A DNA stretch of 64,000 bases from Mycolicibacterium holsaticum DSM 44478 = JCM 12374 (GCF_019645835.1 NZ_CP080998.1:2542001-2606000); one strand, 5' to 3'; shown: positions 34,786-44,002, counted from the first letter of the stretch. Program-made: numbers and translations. Notes: a model not told the origin generated them from the letters alone.

Positions 34786-36612
34786 ATGACCACACAGGCG
34801 GAGACCGGCACGATCACTACCCAGGTGCCGTCGCGGTTGGACCGGCTGCCCTGGTCGCGTTTCCACTGGCGGGTGATCCTCGGCCTGGGCGGGGTGTGGA
34901 TCCTCGACGGCCTCGAAGTCACCATGGTGGGCAACGTCGCCTCCCGGCTGACCGAGGAAGGTAGCGGCATCGAGCTCACCGTCGGTGAGATCGGCATCGC
35001 CGCAGCAATTTACATCACCGGAGCATGCCTGGGCGCGCTGTTCTTCGGTCAGCTGACCGACCGGTTCGGCCGCAAGAAGCTGTTCATGCTCACGCTCATG
35101 GTGTACCTGATCGCCACGGTGGCAACAGCTTTCGCGTTCGCACCGTGGTACTTCTATCTCGCCCGGTTCTTCACCGGCGCCGGTATCGGCGGCGAGTACG
35201 CCGCGATCAACTCTGCGATCGACGAACTGATCCCCGCTCGCGTCAGGGGCCGCGTCGACCTGGTCATCAACGGCTCGTACTGGCTGGGCGCGGCCGGCGG
35301 CGCCGCGGGCGCGCTGCTGCTGTTGGACACCTCGATCTTCCCCACCGACATCGGCTGGCGGATCGCGTTCGGGATCGGTGCGGTCTTCGGCCTCGTCGTG
35401 CTGGTGGTGCGCCGCCATGTACCCGAAAGCCCCCGTTGGCTTTTCATCCACGGCTATGAGGACGAGGCCGAACGGATCGTGGGTGAGATCGAGCGCGACG
35501 TGCAGCGCGAGACAAGCTCGCCGCTCGAAGACGCCGAGGGCTCGCTGACCGTGCATCAGCGCAAGACGATCTCGTTCCGGGAAATCGCCAAGGTGGCCTT
35601 CACCAAGTATCCGCGTCGGGCCTTCCTGTGCCTGGCCCTGTTCATCGGGCAGGCCTTCATCTACAACGCGTTCACGTTCAACCTCGGCACCATCTTGAGC
35701 ACGTTCTACGGCGTGGCATCCGGGATCGTGCCGGTGTTCTTCATCGTTTGGGCGCTAAGCAATTTCGGCGGACCGCTGGTGCTCGGGCGGTTGTTCGACA
35801 CCATCGGGCGTAAACCCATGATCTCGTTCGCCTATATCGGATCGGCGGTCATCGCGGCCGCGCTCGCGGGACTCTTCGTCGCCGAAGCCGGTGGGGCCTG
35901 GGTGTTCATCGCGGTGTTGTCGCTCTGCTTCTTTCTCGCGTCCTCGGGCGCCAGCGCGGCCTATCTGACCGTCAGCGAGATCTTCCCGATGGAGACCCGC
36001 GCGTTGGCGATCGCGTTCTTCTACGCGATCGGCACCGCGATCGGCGGCATCACCGGGCCGCTGCTGTTCGGTCAGTTGATCGAGTCCGGCGACCGCGGTC
36101 TGGTGGCGATCGGATTCCTGATCGGGGCCGCCGTGATGGCGGTCGCGGGGGTGGTGGAACTGGCCTTGGGCGTCAAAGCCGAAAATCGTACGCTCGAGTC
36201 GCTGGCAGCGCCGCTGACCACGGCAGACGACGAGTCGGCTGCGGCCCAGGACCCCGGCCGGCGCGAGCGTGAAGCCCGCATCGCAGCACGCGCGGAACGC
36301 CAGCGTGCCAGCCAATCCCGGGCCCGGCGCTACCGCCCCGGTCCGCCGCCGGGATGGGCAGGAGCGTGGCGCGAGCCGCCCAGCCCCGGGGCGCCGGAAA
36401 CGGCGCTGGACCACGAGATCGAGACGATCTCCCGCGCGGTCAGCGAACACGGGCCCGTCACGCTGCGTGATCTGCACAGGGTGGTCGGCGCCCGCTACTG
36501 GGGCCCGGGCGAGTTCCGTAAGGCCATGCGGGAAGCGTTGGCCGAGAACCGGATCACCCGCCAGCGTCGTGGTCTGATCGTCGCGCCGGAGAGCGAGACG
36601 GCGTCCACGTGA
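34786..36612 (+). CDS. MFS transporter with cytoplasmic C-terminal winged-helix-like extension
   Basis: The 608-residue protein has a 12-TM sugar/metabolite:H+ symporter core (about 25-460): GQLTDRFGRKKLF between TM2 and TM3, ESPRWLF after TM6, and GRLFDTIGRKPMI in the second half. Beyond it, a basic Arg/Ala linker (about 485-535) leads to a 65-residue domain (EIETISRAVSEHGPVTLRDLHRVVG, EFRKAMREALAENRITRQRRG) that looks like a winged helix. Transporters of this family normally end near residue 460-480. Substrate unknown. The next small gene overlaps the stop. Confidence 0.85.
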   Translation: MTTQAETGTITTQVPSRLDRLPWSRFHWRVILGLGGVWILDGLEVTMVGNVASRLTEEGSGIELTVGEIGIAAAIYITGACLGALFFGQLTDRFGRKKLFMLTLMVYLIATVATAFAFAPWYFYLARFFTGAGIGGEYAAINSAIDELIPARVRGRVDLVINGSYWLGAAGGAAGALLLLDTSIFPTDIGWRIAFGIGAVFGLVVLVVRRHVPESPRWLFIHGYEDEAERIVGEIERDVQRETSSPLEDAEGSLTVHQRKTISFREIAKVAFTKYPRRAFLCLALFIGQAFIYNAFTFNLGTILSTFYGVASGIVPVFFIVWALSNFGGPLVLGRLFDTIGRKPMISFAYIGSAVIAAALAGLFVAEAGGAWVFIAVLSLCFFLASSGASAAYLTVSEIFPMETRALAIAFFYAIGTAIGGITGPLLFGQLIESGDRGLVAIGFLIGAAVMAVAGVVELALGVKAENRTLESLAAPLTTADDESAAAQDPGRREREARIAARAERQRASQSRARRYRPGPPPGWAGAWREPPSPGAPETALDHEIETISRAVSEHGPVTLRDLHRVVGARYWGPGEFRKAMREALAENRITRQRRGLIVAPESETAST

Positions 36613-36848
36613 CCGCGATGTGCCGGGTGTTCGGGCACCAGCCGACGTTTGTCGCCGAAGGCAAGACCATGCGGTGGGCGTGTGAGCGGTGCGGAGAAGC
36701 GGCCGGCGCCAAGAACTATCCCACCGCTGACGACGCGCGGCGCTATGCCGCGGCGTTCAACAAGCGCGACGTCGAGGACCTGGGCAAACGCGCGCCGTTG
36801 ATCGGTCTGCTGCCGCTGAGGCTGTGGCGCCGCGTGCGGCGCGGATGA
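36609..36848 (+). CDS. Small zinc-ribbon-like protein
   Basis: The 79-residue protein starts at GTG 36609, overlapping the transporter stop (GTGA). It contains CRVFGHQPTFVAEGKTMRW followed by ACERCGEA, so Cys, His and CxxC can bind zinc, and ends in a very basic tail. Translational coupling suggests it works with the MFS protein. Function unknown. It ends directly next to the stop of the mycolate synthase on the other strand. Confidence 0.75.
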   Translation: MTAMCRVFGHQPTFVAEGKTMRWACERCGEAAGAKNYPTADDARRYAAAFNKRDVEDLGKRAPLIGLLPLRLWRRVRRG

Positions 36849-37733
36849 TCAGCCCTTGGCGAGCGTGAACTGGCAGATGTCGGTGTAGCCCTCGCGGAAC
36901 AGGTCCGCGCAGCCGGTCAGGTACTTCATGTACCGGTCGTAGACCTCTTCGGACTGGATCGCGATGGCTTCGTCCCTGCGCGCCTGCAGCGCCTCGGCCC
37001 AGATGTCCAGGGTGCGGGCGTAGTGCAACCGCAGCCGGTGGGCGCGCTTGAGCTCGAAACCGGCCCTGGCGGCGTGCTCCTCGACGACCGTCGGCTTCGG
37101 CAGGTCGCCGCCGGGGAAGATCTCGTCCATGATGAACTTCGAGAAGCGCAGCAGCTTCATCGTCAACGGCAGCCCGGTCTCGGCGAACTCCTCGTCGGTG
37201 GGCTTGATGATGGTGTGCAGCAGCATCACCCCGTCTTGGGGCAGCACCCCGTAGGCCATCTTGAAGAAGTCGTCGTAGCGATCGCGACCGAAGTGCTCGA
37301 ACGCGCCGATGGAGACGATCCGGTCGACCGGCTCGTCGAACTGCTCCCATCCGCGCAGCAGCACCCGCTTGCTGCGGGGGCTCGACGACCGGGCGAACAG
37401 CTTTTCGACGTGGGCCTTCTGATTCTCGCTCAAGGTGAGGCCGATCACATTGACGTCGTAGCGCTCCAGCGCCCGGTTCAACGTGGCACCCCAACCGCAG
37501 CCGATGTCGAGCAGCGTCATCCCGGGCTTCAGCCCCAGCTTGCCCAGCGACAGGTCGATCTTGGCGATCTGGGCTTCTTCCAGCGTCATGTCGTCGCGCT
37601 CGAAGTACGCGCAACTGTAGGTCTGCGTCGGATCGAGGAAGAGCCGGAAAAACTCATCGGAGAGGTCGTAGTGGGACTGCACATCCTCGAAGTGGGGCTT
37701 CAGGCCCCCGCCGTCGTTCGTGGTTTCTGGCAA
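36849..37733 (-). CDS. Cyclopropane mycolic acid synthase family SAM methyltransferase
   Basis: The 294-residue enzyme is a CmaA/MmaA/PcaA family protein: [35 protein letters not shown] at the start, SAM loop [25 protein letters not shown] and the terminal [23 protein letters not shown]. It transfers a methylene or methyl from S-adenosylmethionine to double bonds of meromycolate chains. It is closest by eye to the CmaA1/PcaA group, but the exact paralogue cannot be fixed. The presence of this gene supports a mycolate-bearing host. Confidence 0.92.
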   Translation of the reverse strand: MPETTNDGGGLKPHFEDVQSHYDLSDEFFRLFLDPTQTYSCAYFERDDMTLEEAQIAKIDLSLGKLGLKPGMTLLDIGCGWGATLNRALERYDVNVIGLTLSENQKAHVEKLFARSSSPRSKRVLLRGWEQFDEPVDRIVSIGAFEHFGRDRYDDFFKMAYGVLPQDGVMLLHTIIKPTDEEFAETGLPLTMKLLRFSKFIMDEIFPGGDLPKPTVVEEHAARAGFELKRAHRLRLHYARTLDIWAEALQARRDEAIAIQSEEVYDRYMKYLTGCADLFREGYTDICQFTLAKG

Positions 37734-37943
37734 AACTCAACCCTCTGGACATCAGCTCTGTTTTGGATCTGTAAGGCTTTCTCGTCTGGGCGAGCGCCTC
37801 CCCCGTCGTCTGCGCAGTCTACGCGCCGCGTGAGGGGATGCCGAACGCGATGGCAAGCGGGGGTATGACGCCGGTGGCAAATGTGGACCGCACGGTTCGC
37901 GCGCACCGGCCCGCCCGCGCCGACCACAGGCCAAGATAAGGGG

Positions 37944-38249
37944 ATGAACCTACAAGATGCCGGGCAGTTGCTGCGGCGACTCGATGCCGACCCCGACGCC
38001 GCGCGCGTGTACGGACAGCCCTACGAAACGGCCGACGGGACGACGGTGTTGCCGGTGACCAAACCGGCCGGGGTTTTCGTCATCAAGGACGGCCGCGCGA
38101 GTTGGAAACCCGCGGTCGACACCACCCGCATCGCGGTGCTGGGCATCCTGGTGGGACTGGTCTCCACGGTGTTCGCCGGGGTGGCCATGGTGCGTCGGCC
38201 ACCCTGGCCCGATCTGTACGGCGACATCGCCCAACTGCGTCAGCCGTAG
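37944..38249 (+). CDS. Small GerW/YtfJ-like protein with one membrane helix
   Basis: The 101-residue protein starts at ATG 37944 (AAGGGG upstream). The segment VYGQPYETADGTTVLPVTKPAGVF resembles the GerW/YtfJ motif (G-P-V-x-x-DG-x-T-V-I-P-V), followed by one hydrophobic helix (IAVLGILVGLVSTVFAGVAMV). In actinobacteria such small proteins are widespread and unrelated to sporulation as far as known. Function unknown. Confidence 0.75.
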   Translation: MNLQDAGQLLRRLDADPDAARVYGQPYETADGTTVLPVTKPAGVFVIKDGRASWKPAVDTTRIAVLGILVGLVSTVFAGVAMVRRPPWPDLYGDIAQLRQP

Positions 38250-38344
38250 TCCGGCCGCGCGGACCACGTGCGGTGAGGGCGCCCTTGTGCCGGTGCGCCC
38301 GACACGCCAAGGTGGGATAGCGGCGACGACGAGGAGATCCACAT

Positions 38345-38809
38345 ATGGACGGTTCGGTGACGGTGTCGATGGCGGCGCCGGCAGAGCGCATCTGGAACCT
38401 GATCGCAGATGTCCGCAATACCGGCAAGTTCTCCCCCGAGGTGATGGAGGCCGAATGGCTCGGCGGGGCCACCGGTCCCGCGTTGGGGGCGCGGTTCCGG
38501 GGGCACGTCAAGCGCAACGAGATCGGACCGGTGTACTGGACGACGTGCGAGGTCACCGCCTGTGACCCCGGACGCGAGTTCGGCTTCGCGGTGCTGCTCG
38601 GGGACAAACCCGTCAACAACTGGCACTACCGGCTCACCCCGGCCGACGGCGGCACCGACGTCACCGAGTCGTTCCGGCTCAACGACTCGCTGGCGATGAA
38701 ACTGTTCTCAGTGTTCGGCGGCCAGTTGCGGCGACGGCGCAACATCCGCGACATGCGCAAGACGCTGGAACGCATCAAGGCGGTGGTCGAGGCGCCCGAA
38801 AACGCATAA
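38345..38809 (+). CDS. SRPBCC (START/Bet v1-like) ligand-binding protein
   Basis: The 154-residue protein has the SRPBCC pattern: DGSVTVSMAAPAERIWNLIADVRNTGKFSPEVMEAEWL at the start (split here over about 40 residues), GARFRGHVKRNEIG and WHYRLTPADGGTDVTESF, with a long C-terminal amphipathic helix. These helix-grip proteins bind hydrophobic ligands such as polyketides or lipids. ATG 38345 follows GAGG. Ligand unknown. Confidence 0.83.
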   Translation: MDGSVTVSMAAPAERIWNLIADVRNTGKFSPEVMEAEWLGGATGPALGARFRGHVKRNEIGPVYWTTCEVTACDPGREFGFAVLLGDKPVNNWHYRLTPADGGTDVTESFRLNDSLAMKLFSVFGGQLRRRRNIRDMRKTLERIKAVVEAPENA

Positions 38810-39002
38810 CCCGTTGTTCTGCAACGAGTTAGGTTAGAGGTCGCACAGGCGACGCACCATACATGGCGGGCAGACCGGACAGATCCGCGGCCCGAGCACC
38901 TTGGCGTCCATCCCGGGTGCAATAGGCCAAACACTGGCGCGCAAGTGCTCGACCGCATGTTGAGCGTTGGCTGAATCGGCATCGCCGCGCGGCGCGGTTT
39001 GG

Positions 39003-39016
39003 TAGAACGAGTTCGA
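39003..39016. promoter_or_regulatory. KstR-type operator (TAGAACGAGTTCGA)
   Basis: This is a perfect match to TnnAACnnGTTnnA, 33 bases before the SnoaL-type ATG at 39050. The spacing is the same as at the other KstR-type sites in the window. Confidence 0.7.
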
Positions 39017-39049
39017 GTTCGCCGCCGCCAGCCGAAGGGGTCTTTCCGA

Positions 39050-39553
39050 ATGGGTCAATGGTCACGCGAGGAGATCGAAGAGGCGTTTCACCGCTACGAG
39101 CAGGCGGTGGTCGAGATCGGCGCCAGCTGGAACTGGTCGGCCTACGCCGATCAGTTCACCGAGGACGCGACATACGTCGAACATGCCCTCGGCAACATGG
39201 CTGGGCGCGAACCGATCCGGGAGTGGATCGTGTCGACGATGAACATGTTTCCCGGCAGCGAAATGCCCTTCTACCCGGTCGAGTGGTACTCGGTCGACGC
39301 CGACAAGGGCATGGTGATCAGCAAGGTGATGAATCGTATGAAGGACCCCGGTGACGGCAGCATCCACGAGACGCCCGTCATCACGGTGCTCAAATACGCC
39401 GGAGACGGCAAGTGGAGCTACGAGGAAGACGCGTACAACCCGATGAACTTCCTGGTCATGGTGCAGGAGTACATCAAACGCTGCCACGAACTCGGGACCA
39501 TCTCCGATGACGCGCGCACGTTCGCCAAGAACATGAACTGGGAACTGGCTTAA
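39050..39553 (+). CDS. SnoaL-like (NTF2 fold) protein, probable KstR target
   Basis: The 167-residue protein begins MGQWSREEIEEAFHRYEQ and has the SnoaL/NTF2 pattern: WSAYADQFTEDATYVEHALGNMAGREPIREWI split over about 30-60, FYPVEWYSVDADKGMVISKVMNRMKDPGDG, then a helical C-terminal extension. Acidic and His residues (D, E and H in EDATYVEH) could serve a cyclase, hydratase or isomerase reaction on a hydrophobic substrate. The KstR-type operator suggests a steroid or side-chain intermediate. Its stop overlaps that of the convergent Baeyer-Villiger monooxygenase. Confidence 0.83.
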   Translation: MGQWSREEIEEAFHRYEQAVVEIGASWNWSAYADQFTEDATYVEHALGNMAGREPIREWIVSTMNMFPGSEMPFYPVEWYSVDADKGMVISKVMNRMKDPGDGSIHETPVITVLKYAGDGKWSYEEDAYNPMNFLVMVQEYIKRCHELGTISDDARTFAKNMNWELA

Positions 39554-41469
39554 CGGATCACGAAGTCGTCCGGGTCTGGTTCGCGGGTCCAGGTCCAGTA
39601 GTCGACGAGCCGCCACGGCGACAGCGTGTGTACCTCGCCGAGGCTGTTTTTGAAGTAGGAATGTTTGATCGTGGGTTGGGACCAGACCAACGTGCGCATC
39701 TCGGCCTGGCTGCGTTCGTGCCAGTCCCTCGTTTTGTCGACCGTGGGCTCCATCGTCCTGTGCCCGCCAGCGATCAGCAGTTCCAGACACTGTGTGATGT
39801 AGCGCATCTGGCATTCCGAGTGGAAGATGAGGCTGCCGCCGCTCGCCAACCAGGTGCCGGGGCCGTTCATGCAGAAGAAGTTCGGGTAGCCGGGAATGGT
39901 GATGCCCAGATAGGCCGCCGGTCGCTCACCCCAACGCTCGCTGAGGATTTCACCGCTGCGACCGCGAATAGTCATGGGCCACAACAGCTTGGTGTGCGCG
40001 AATCCGGTGGCGTAGATGATGACGTCGGCGCGATACCGAGTACCGTCCTCGGTGACGACCGCGTCTGTCTCGATGTGGTGGATCCCGGTCCGGACGAGGT
40101 CGACGTTCTCGCGCGTCAACGTCTTGAGCCAGCTGCCGTTGTCCTGCAGGGTGCGCTTACCGGTCGGTGGGTAGTCCGGCACCACCTTGGCCAGCAGGTC
40201 GGCGTCGTCGCCGACCTGGCTTTTGATCCACTCGGTGAACATGATGCGTGCGCCCTCGCTGACCTCGTTGACCGCCCTCTGCTGGTCCGGGTAATCCGGG
40301 TCGACGCGGGCCACGTCGAACCCCTTGTCGCACCACGGCCAGAACAGCAGGAAGCGGTACCAGCGACCGTAGAAGGGCAAGTGCCGCAAAGCCCATTGCA
40401 CGCCAGGGCCGACTTCGTCGTGATAACCCATATTCGGGAACATCCACTGCGCTGTGCGTTGGAATACGGTGAGGTGCTCGACGGTGTCGGCGATCGCCGG
40501 AGCGATCTGGAACCCGCTGGCACCAGCGCCGATCATCGCGACCCGCTTGTTGCGAAGGTCGACGGTGTGGTCCCACGCGCTGGAATGGAATGTCGGGCCC
40601 GCGAACTCGTGCTGTCCGTCGATCTGCGGGATCAGTGGCCGGTCGAGCTGCCCAACCGCGCTGATCACCGCACGTGCCGACAGCTCGGTTGTCGTTCCGC
40701 TGCGGTCGCGGGCACGAACCGTCCACGTGGCGGTGTCGTCGTCCCAGGATGCCTCGGTGACCTCGGTCTCCCACAGCACGTCGCGACGGATGTCGTGCTT
40801 GTCCATCACGCGCTCGAAATACCCTTGCAGCTCGGGCTGTTCGGCGAAGAAGTGGGTCCACTGATCGGTCGGCTCGAAGCTGTAGCAGTAAAAGTGGTTG
40901 GGCACGTCGACCCGCGCGCCCGGGTACGTGTTCTGATACCAGGTGCCGCCGACGCCGGCGTTCTTCTCGATGATGGTGAACGGGATGCCCGCTTGTTTGA
41001 GCCGGATCCCCGCCAGCAGGCCCGACTCGCCGCAGCCGATAACCACCACGGGGAAGTCGGCGGCATCGCCCGACGGAGGCACCGCTCGCGCATCGCGGCC
41101 GTCGAGCTCCATCTCCTCGAGCAGCATCGGCACGTACTCGTCGGGCACCGGCTCACACACCAGCCACTGCATCATCTCGTGCAGCAGGTCCGCGCCGATC
41201 GGCTCGGGCTCCGGACAGCCGCGGTCACGGTAGTCGGCGATGATGTCCAGCGCGATCTTGCGCGCCGCGGCCTTGTCCTCCTCGGACATGTAGCCCTGCA
41301 CCTCGTTGAGGAACAGGCCGGCGGGTCTGAGCTCGCCGCGGATGAGGCTCGGATCGCCGGACATGTGGACGCACGACAGCATCAGCGTGGGGATGCTGAC
41401 ATCGAGCAGCGCCTCGGCGATCTCCTCGTCCGTCGTCGTAAATGGTTGTCCGGCATGTGGGTTACGCAC
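39550..41469 (-). CDS. Type I Baeyer-Villiger monooxygenase with N-terminal extension (HAPMO-like)
   Basis: The 639-residue flavoenzyme has a helical N-terminal extension (about 1-135), then FAD loop VVVIGCGESGLLAG, the BVMO fingerprint FAGPTFHSSAWD, and NADPH loop VAMIGAGASGFQIAP. FAD and NADPH sites with this fingerprint define type I BVMOs, which convert ketones to esters or lactones with oxygen. The extension and length match 4-hydroxyacetophenone monooxygenase (about 640 residues) better than cyclohexanone or steroid monooxygenases. ATG 41469 is the start. It diverges from CYP124 by 88 bases, so the two oxidases may act together. Confidence 0.9.
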   Translation of the reverse strand: MRNPHAGQPFTTTDEEIAEALLDVSIPTLMLSCVHMSGDPSLIRGELRPAGLFLNEVQGYMSEEDKAAARKIALDIIADYRDRGCPEPEPIGADLLHEMMQWLVCEPVPDEYVPMLLEEMELDGRDARAVPPSGDAADFPVVVIGCGESGLLAGIRLKQAGIPFTIIEKNAGVGGTWYQNTYPGARVDVPNHFYCYSFEPTDQWTHFFAEQPELQGYFERVMDKHDIRRDVLWETEVTEASWDDDTATWTVRARDRSGTTTELSARAVISAVGQLDRPLIPQIDGQHEFAGPTFHSSAWDHTVDLRNKRVAMIGAGASGFQIAPAIADTVEHLTVFQRTAQWMFPNMGYHDEVGPGVQWALRHLPFYGRWYRFLLFWPWCDKGFDVARVDPDYPDQQRAVNEVSEGARIMFTEWIKSQVGDDADLLAKVVPDYPPTGKRTLQDNGSWLKTLTRENVDLVRTGIHHIETDAVVTEDGTRYRADVIIYATGFAHTKLLWPMTIRGRSGEILSERWGERPAAYLGITIPGYPNFFCMNGPGTWLASGGSLIFHSECQMRYITQCLELLIAGGHRTMEPTVDKTRDWHERSQAEMRTLVWSQPTIKHSYFKNSLGEVHTLSPWRLVDYWTWTREPDPDDFVIR

Positions 41470-41557
41470 CTGTCCTTTCTAGCCTGAGCTGAGGCGGATT
41501 TGGCCCGCTTCGGTGCTGCCCGGCCGAACTGCGCCTAGGCTCGGGGAGGTGGGAATC

Positions 41558-42832
41558 GTGACCCGGGTGAACGGCACCGCGCCGCCCGACATACCGCTGG
41601 CTGACATCGACCTGGGGACGTGGGAGTTCTGGGGTCGCGACGACGACTTCCGCGACGGCGCCTTCACCACCCTGCGCCGTGAGGCGCCGGTGTCCTTCCA
41701 CTCGGCCTACCTCGAAGACGCCGAGAACGAAATCGCCGGTCACTGGGCGCTGACCCGCTACGACGACGTGTTCTACGCGAGCCGTCACCCCGAGATCTTC
41801 AGCTCGGCGCTGGGCATCACGGTCGGCGACCAGAACCCCGAGCTCAACGAGTATTTCGGCTCGATGATCGCGATGGACGACCCGCGGCACACCAGGCTGC
41901 GAAACATCGTGCGCAGCGCGTTCACCCCGCGCGTGCTGGCGATGGTCGAGGAATCGGTGCGTGAGCGGGCCAGTCGGCTGGTCCAGGACATGGTGGCAGC
42001 CCACCCCGACGGGAAGGGCGAACTCGTCGCCGAACTGGCCGGACCCCTGCCCCTGCAGATCATCTGCGACATGATGGGGATCCCCGAGCAGGATCATCAG
42101 CAGATCTTCCACTGGACGAACGTCATCCTCGGCTTCGGCGACCCCGATATCGCCACCGACTTCGACGAGTTCGCCCGCGTCGCGATGGACATCGGTGCCT
42201 ACGCGACGGCGCTGGCCGAGGACCGGCGCATCCGCCCGGGTGAGGACCTGACCACCAGCCTGGTGCAGGCCGAACTGGACGGCGGGGCGCTGACCTCCGC
42301 TGAGATCGCATCGTTTTTCATCCTGCTGGTCGTCGCGGGCAACGAGACCACCCGCAACGCCATCAGCCACGGCGTGCTCGCGCTGAGCCGCTACCCCGAG
42401 CAGCGCGACAAATGGTGGCGCAACTACCACGAGGTGGCGCCGACGGCCGTCGAGGAGATCGTGCGCTGGGCGTCACCGGTGGCGTACATGCGCCGCACCG
42501 CGACGTGCGACACCGAGGTGCGCGGCGTGAAGATCGCCGCAGGCGACAAGGTCACGCTCTGGTACGGCTCTGCCAACCGCGACGAAACGAAGTTCGCCGA
42601 CCCCTGGCTGTTCGACGTGCTCCGCCACCCCAACCCGCACGTCGGTTTCGGCGGCGGGGGCGCGCATTTCTGCCTCGGCGCCAACCTGGCCCGCCGCGAG
42701 ATCACGGTCGCGTTCGAGGAACTGCACGCCTGCCTGCCCGACATCAGCGCCACCGAGGAACCCGACCGGTTGCACTCGGCGTTCATCCACGGCATCAAAC
42801 GGTTGCCGGTGGCCTGGACTCCCCCGCGCTGA
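41558..42832 (+). CDS. cyp124: CYP124-type cytochrome P450 (methyl-branched lipid omega-hydroxylase)
   Basis: From GTG 41558 the protein is 424 residues. The VTRVNGTAPPDIPLADIDLG start, DFDEFARVAMDIGAYATALAEDRR, I-helix VVAGNETTRNAISHGVLALSRYPEQRD, ExxR in EEIVRW, and haem loop FGGGGAHFCLGANLARRE (Cys about 372) closely match M. tuberculosis CYP124A1 as I remember it. CYP124 hydroxylates the terminal carbon of methyl-branched fatty acids, isoprenoids and sterol side chains. GGGGAGG at 41543-41549 gives correct spacing to 41558; GTG 41549 would overlap it. Confidence 0.92.
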   Translation: MTRVNGTAPPDIPLADIDLGTWEFWGRDDDFRDGAFTTLRREAPVSFHSAYLEDAENEIAGHWALTRYDDVFYASRHPEIFSSALGITVGDQNPELNEYFGSMIAMDDPRHTRLRNIVRSAFTPRVLAMVEESVRERASRLVQDMVAAHPDGKGELVAELAGPLPLQIICDMMGIPEQDHQQIFHWTNVILGFGDPDIATDFDEFARVAMDIGAYATALAEDRRIRPGEDLTTSLVQAELDGGALTSAEIASFFILLVVAGNETTRNAISHGVLALSRYPEQRDKWWRNYHEVAPTAVEEIVRWASPVAYMRRTATCDTEVRGVKIAAGDKVTLWYGSANRDETKFADPWLFDVLRHPNPHVGFGGGGAHFCLGANLARREITVAFEELHACLPDISATEEPDRLHSAFIHGIKRLPVAWTPPR

Positions 42833-42833
42833 A

Positions 42834-43532
42834 CTACCGCGAGCCGACGATGTTGGCCAGCGCGGCGATCGGCGTGTCGTCGAGATGCTGGCACAACTCC
42901 AACGGGTTCTGGAAAACCCGTGCCGCACCGGCGCTTTCCAGCTCAGCCTGCGAGACTCCGCCGCTGAGCAGCCCGACGGTCTCCACACCGGCGCGCCGGC
43001 AGGCCACCACGTCCCACACCGCGTCGCCGACGAACACGGCGTGCGCGGCGGGCACCCCGGCGCGGTCCAGCGCCACCTCGATGATGTCCGGGTGAGGTTT
43101 GGCCGTCTCCACATCGGCCGACGACGTCACCACCGACACGAGGTGATCGCTGTCGAGCACCTCACGCAGGATGGACAGCTCGTCCTCGGGCGCCGACGTC
43201 GCCAGTACCACCTGCAGTTCGAGCTTGTTGACGGCCTCGAGGAGTTCGCGGGCACCGGGCAGGCGCCGCAACTCCGGCGTCATCTCCTTGTAGTAGCGCG
43301 AGTGCAGGTCCTTGAGCCGTTGCCGGGTGCCCTCGTCGGGGTCGTCTGCCAATGTGCTGACCAGCGTGCCGCCGTCCATACCGATCGAGCGATGGATACG
43401 CCATGCCTCGACGGGGATGCCGACCTCGGCGAATGCCCGGTTCCACGCGTGCACGTGCAGATAGTTCGAATCGACCAACGTGCCGTCGATGTCGAACAGC
43501 ACGGCGGGCGGTGTGCTGCGGCTACGGCTCAC
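42834..43532 (-). CDS. HAD superfamily phosphatase (beta-phosphoglucomutase/phosphoglycolate type)
   Basis: The 232-residue protein starts at GTG 43532. Motif I VLFDIDGTLVDSNYLH (nucleophile Asp near 14), a helical C1-type cap, motif II VVLATSAPEDEL, Lys in AKPHPDIIEVAL, and motif IV VFVGDAVWDVVACRRAG are all present. It probably dephosphorylates a small sugar phosphate or related metabolite. The start overlaps by 11 bases the end of the upstream coiled-coil membrane gene, suggesting one operon. Confidence 0.87.
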   Translation of the reverse strand: MSRSRSTPPAVLFDIDGTLVDSNYLHVHAWNRAFAEVGIPVEAWRIHRSIGMDGGTLVSTLADDPDEGTRQRLKDLHSRYYKEMTPELRRLPGARELLEAVNKLELQVVLATSAPEDELSILREVLDSDHLVSVVTSSADVETAKPHPDIIEVALDRAGVPAAHAVFVGDAVWDVVACRRAGVETVGLLSGGVSQAELESAGAARVFQNPLELCQHLDDTPIAALANIVGSR

Positions 43533-43890
43533 TGCGATCGGTTGTCCTAGTCCTCGGATCGAGCTTGTCGGCGTGTTCGCGGCGGGCGTCGAGATCCTCG
43601 CGTGAGTTGGCCGCGGCATCGCGGTGAGTCGCCGCGGCGTCGGCCAGGCGGGCGGCTTCGGCGGCCTTCGCCTCGGCGTCGGCCTGCGCGGCACGCGCCT
43701 TGGCCTCGTTCTCCTTGGCCAGCGCTTCACGTTTCTCGACCCGCTTCGACTCCTGGTCCACCTCTTCACGGATGCGTTCGGCGTGCACCTGGCGCTTACG
43801 GTTGCGCGACTGCATGGCCACGTAGGCCAGCGCTGCGATCACGATGATCACCACGATGGCCACGATGACCCATATGACGGCGTTGTCCAT
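43522..43890 (-). CDS. Membrane-anchored coiled-coil protein
   Basis: The 122-residue protein has one N-terminal membrane helix (AVIWVIVAIVVIIVIAALAYVAM, about 4-26) followed by a highly charged Glu/Ala/Lys/Arg region (about 30-105) with clear heptad periodicity. Similar short anchored coiled coils are common in mycobacteria, but no function is known. Its 3' end overlaps the HAD gene. Confidence 0.78.
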   Translation of the reverse strand: MDNAVIWVIVAIVVIIVIAALAYVAMQSRNRKRQVHAERIREEVDQESKRVEKREALAKENEAKARAAQADAEAKAAEAARLADAAATHRDAAANSREDLDARREHADKLDPRTRTTDRSEP

Positions 43891-44002
43891 GTCGGCTCCT
43901 TCGTTCGGTCGGGGCCGTGACTGACGGGCCCGCTAATAACTGCGGATGCCCGAGAAGTGCGCGGCCTAACCGTGTTGAACCGAAACGCCGTCAGCGCGTC
44001 CG

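Noticed and set aside
38820..38833. TGCAACGAGTTAGG, 13 of 14 to the KstR motif
   Set aside because: It lacks the AGAAC extension seen in the others and does not precede a convincing start; the good site at 39003 explains control of the next gene.
38829..38847. TTAGGTTAG, a left half of an IdeR box
   Set aside because: Only the left arm matches; about 12 of 19 positions agree and no iron gene follows.
38834..39058. Minus-strand frame with a Cys-rich end (ICPVCPPC), possible 74-residue protein
   Set aside because: It would need a TTG start with no ribosome site and overlaps the promoter and start of the SnoaL gene. Coding bias is moderate, so it is not excluded, but I cannot support it.
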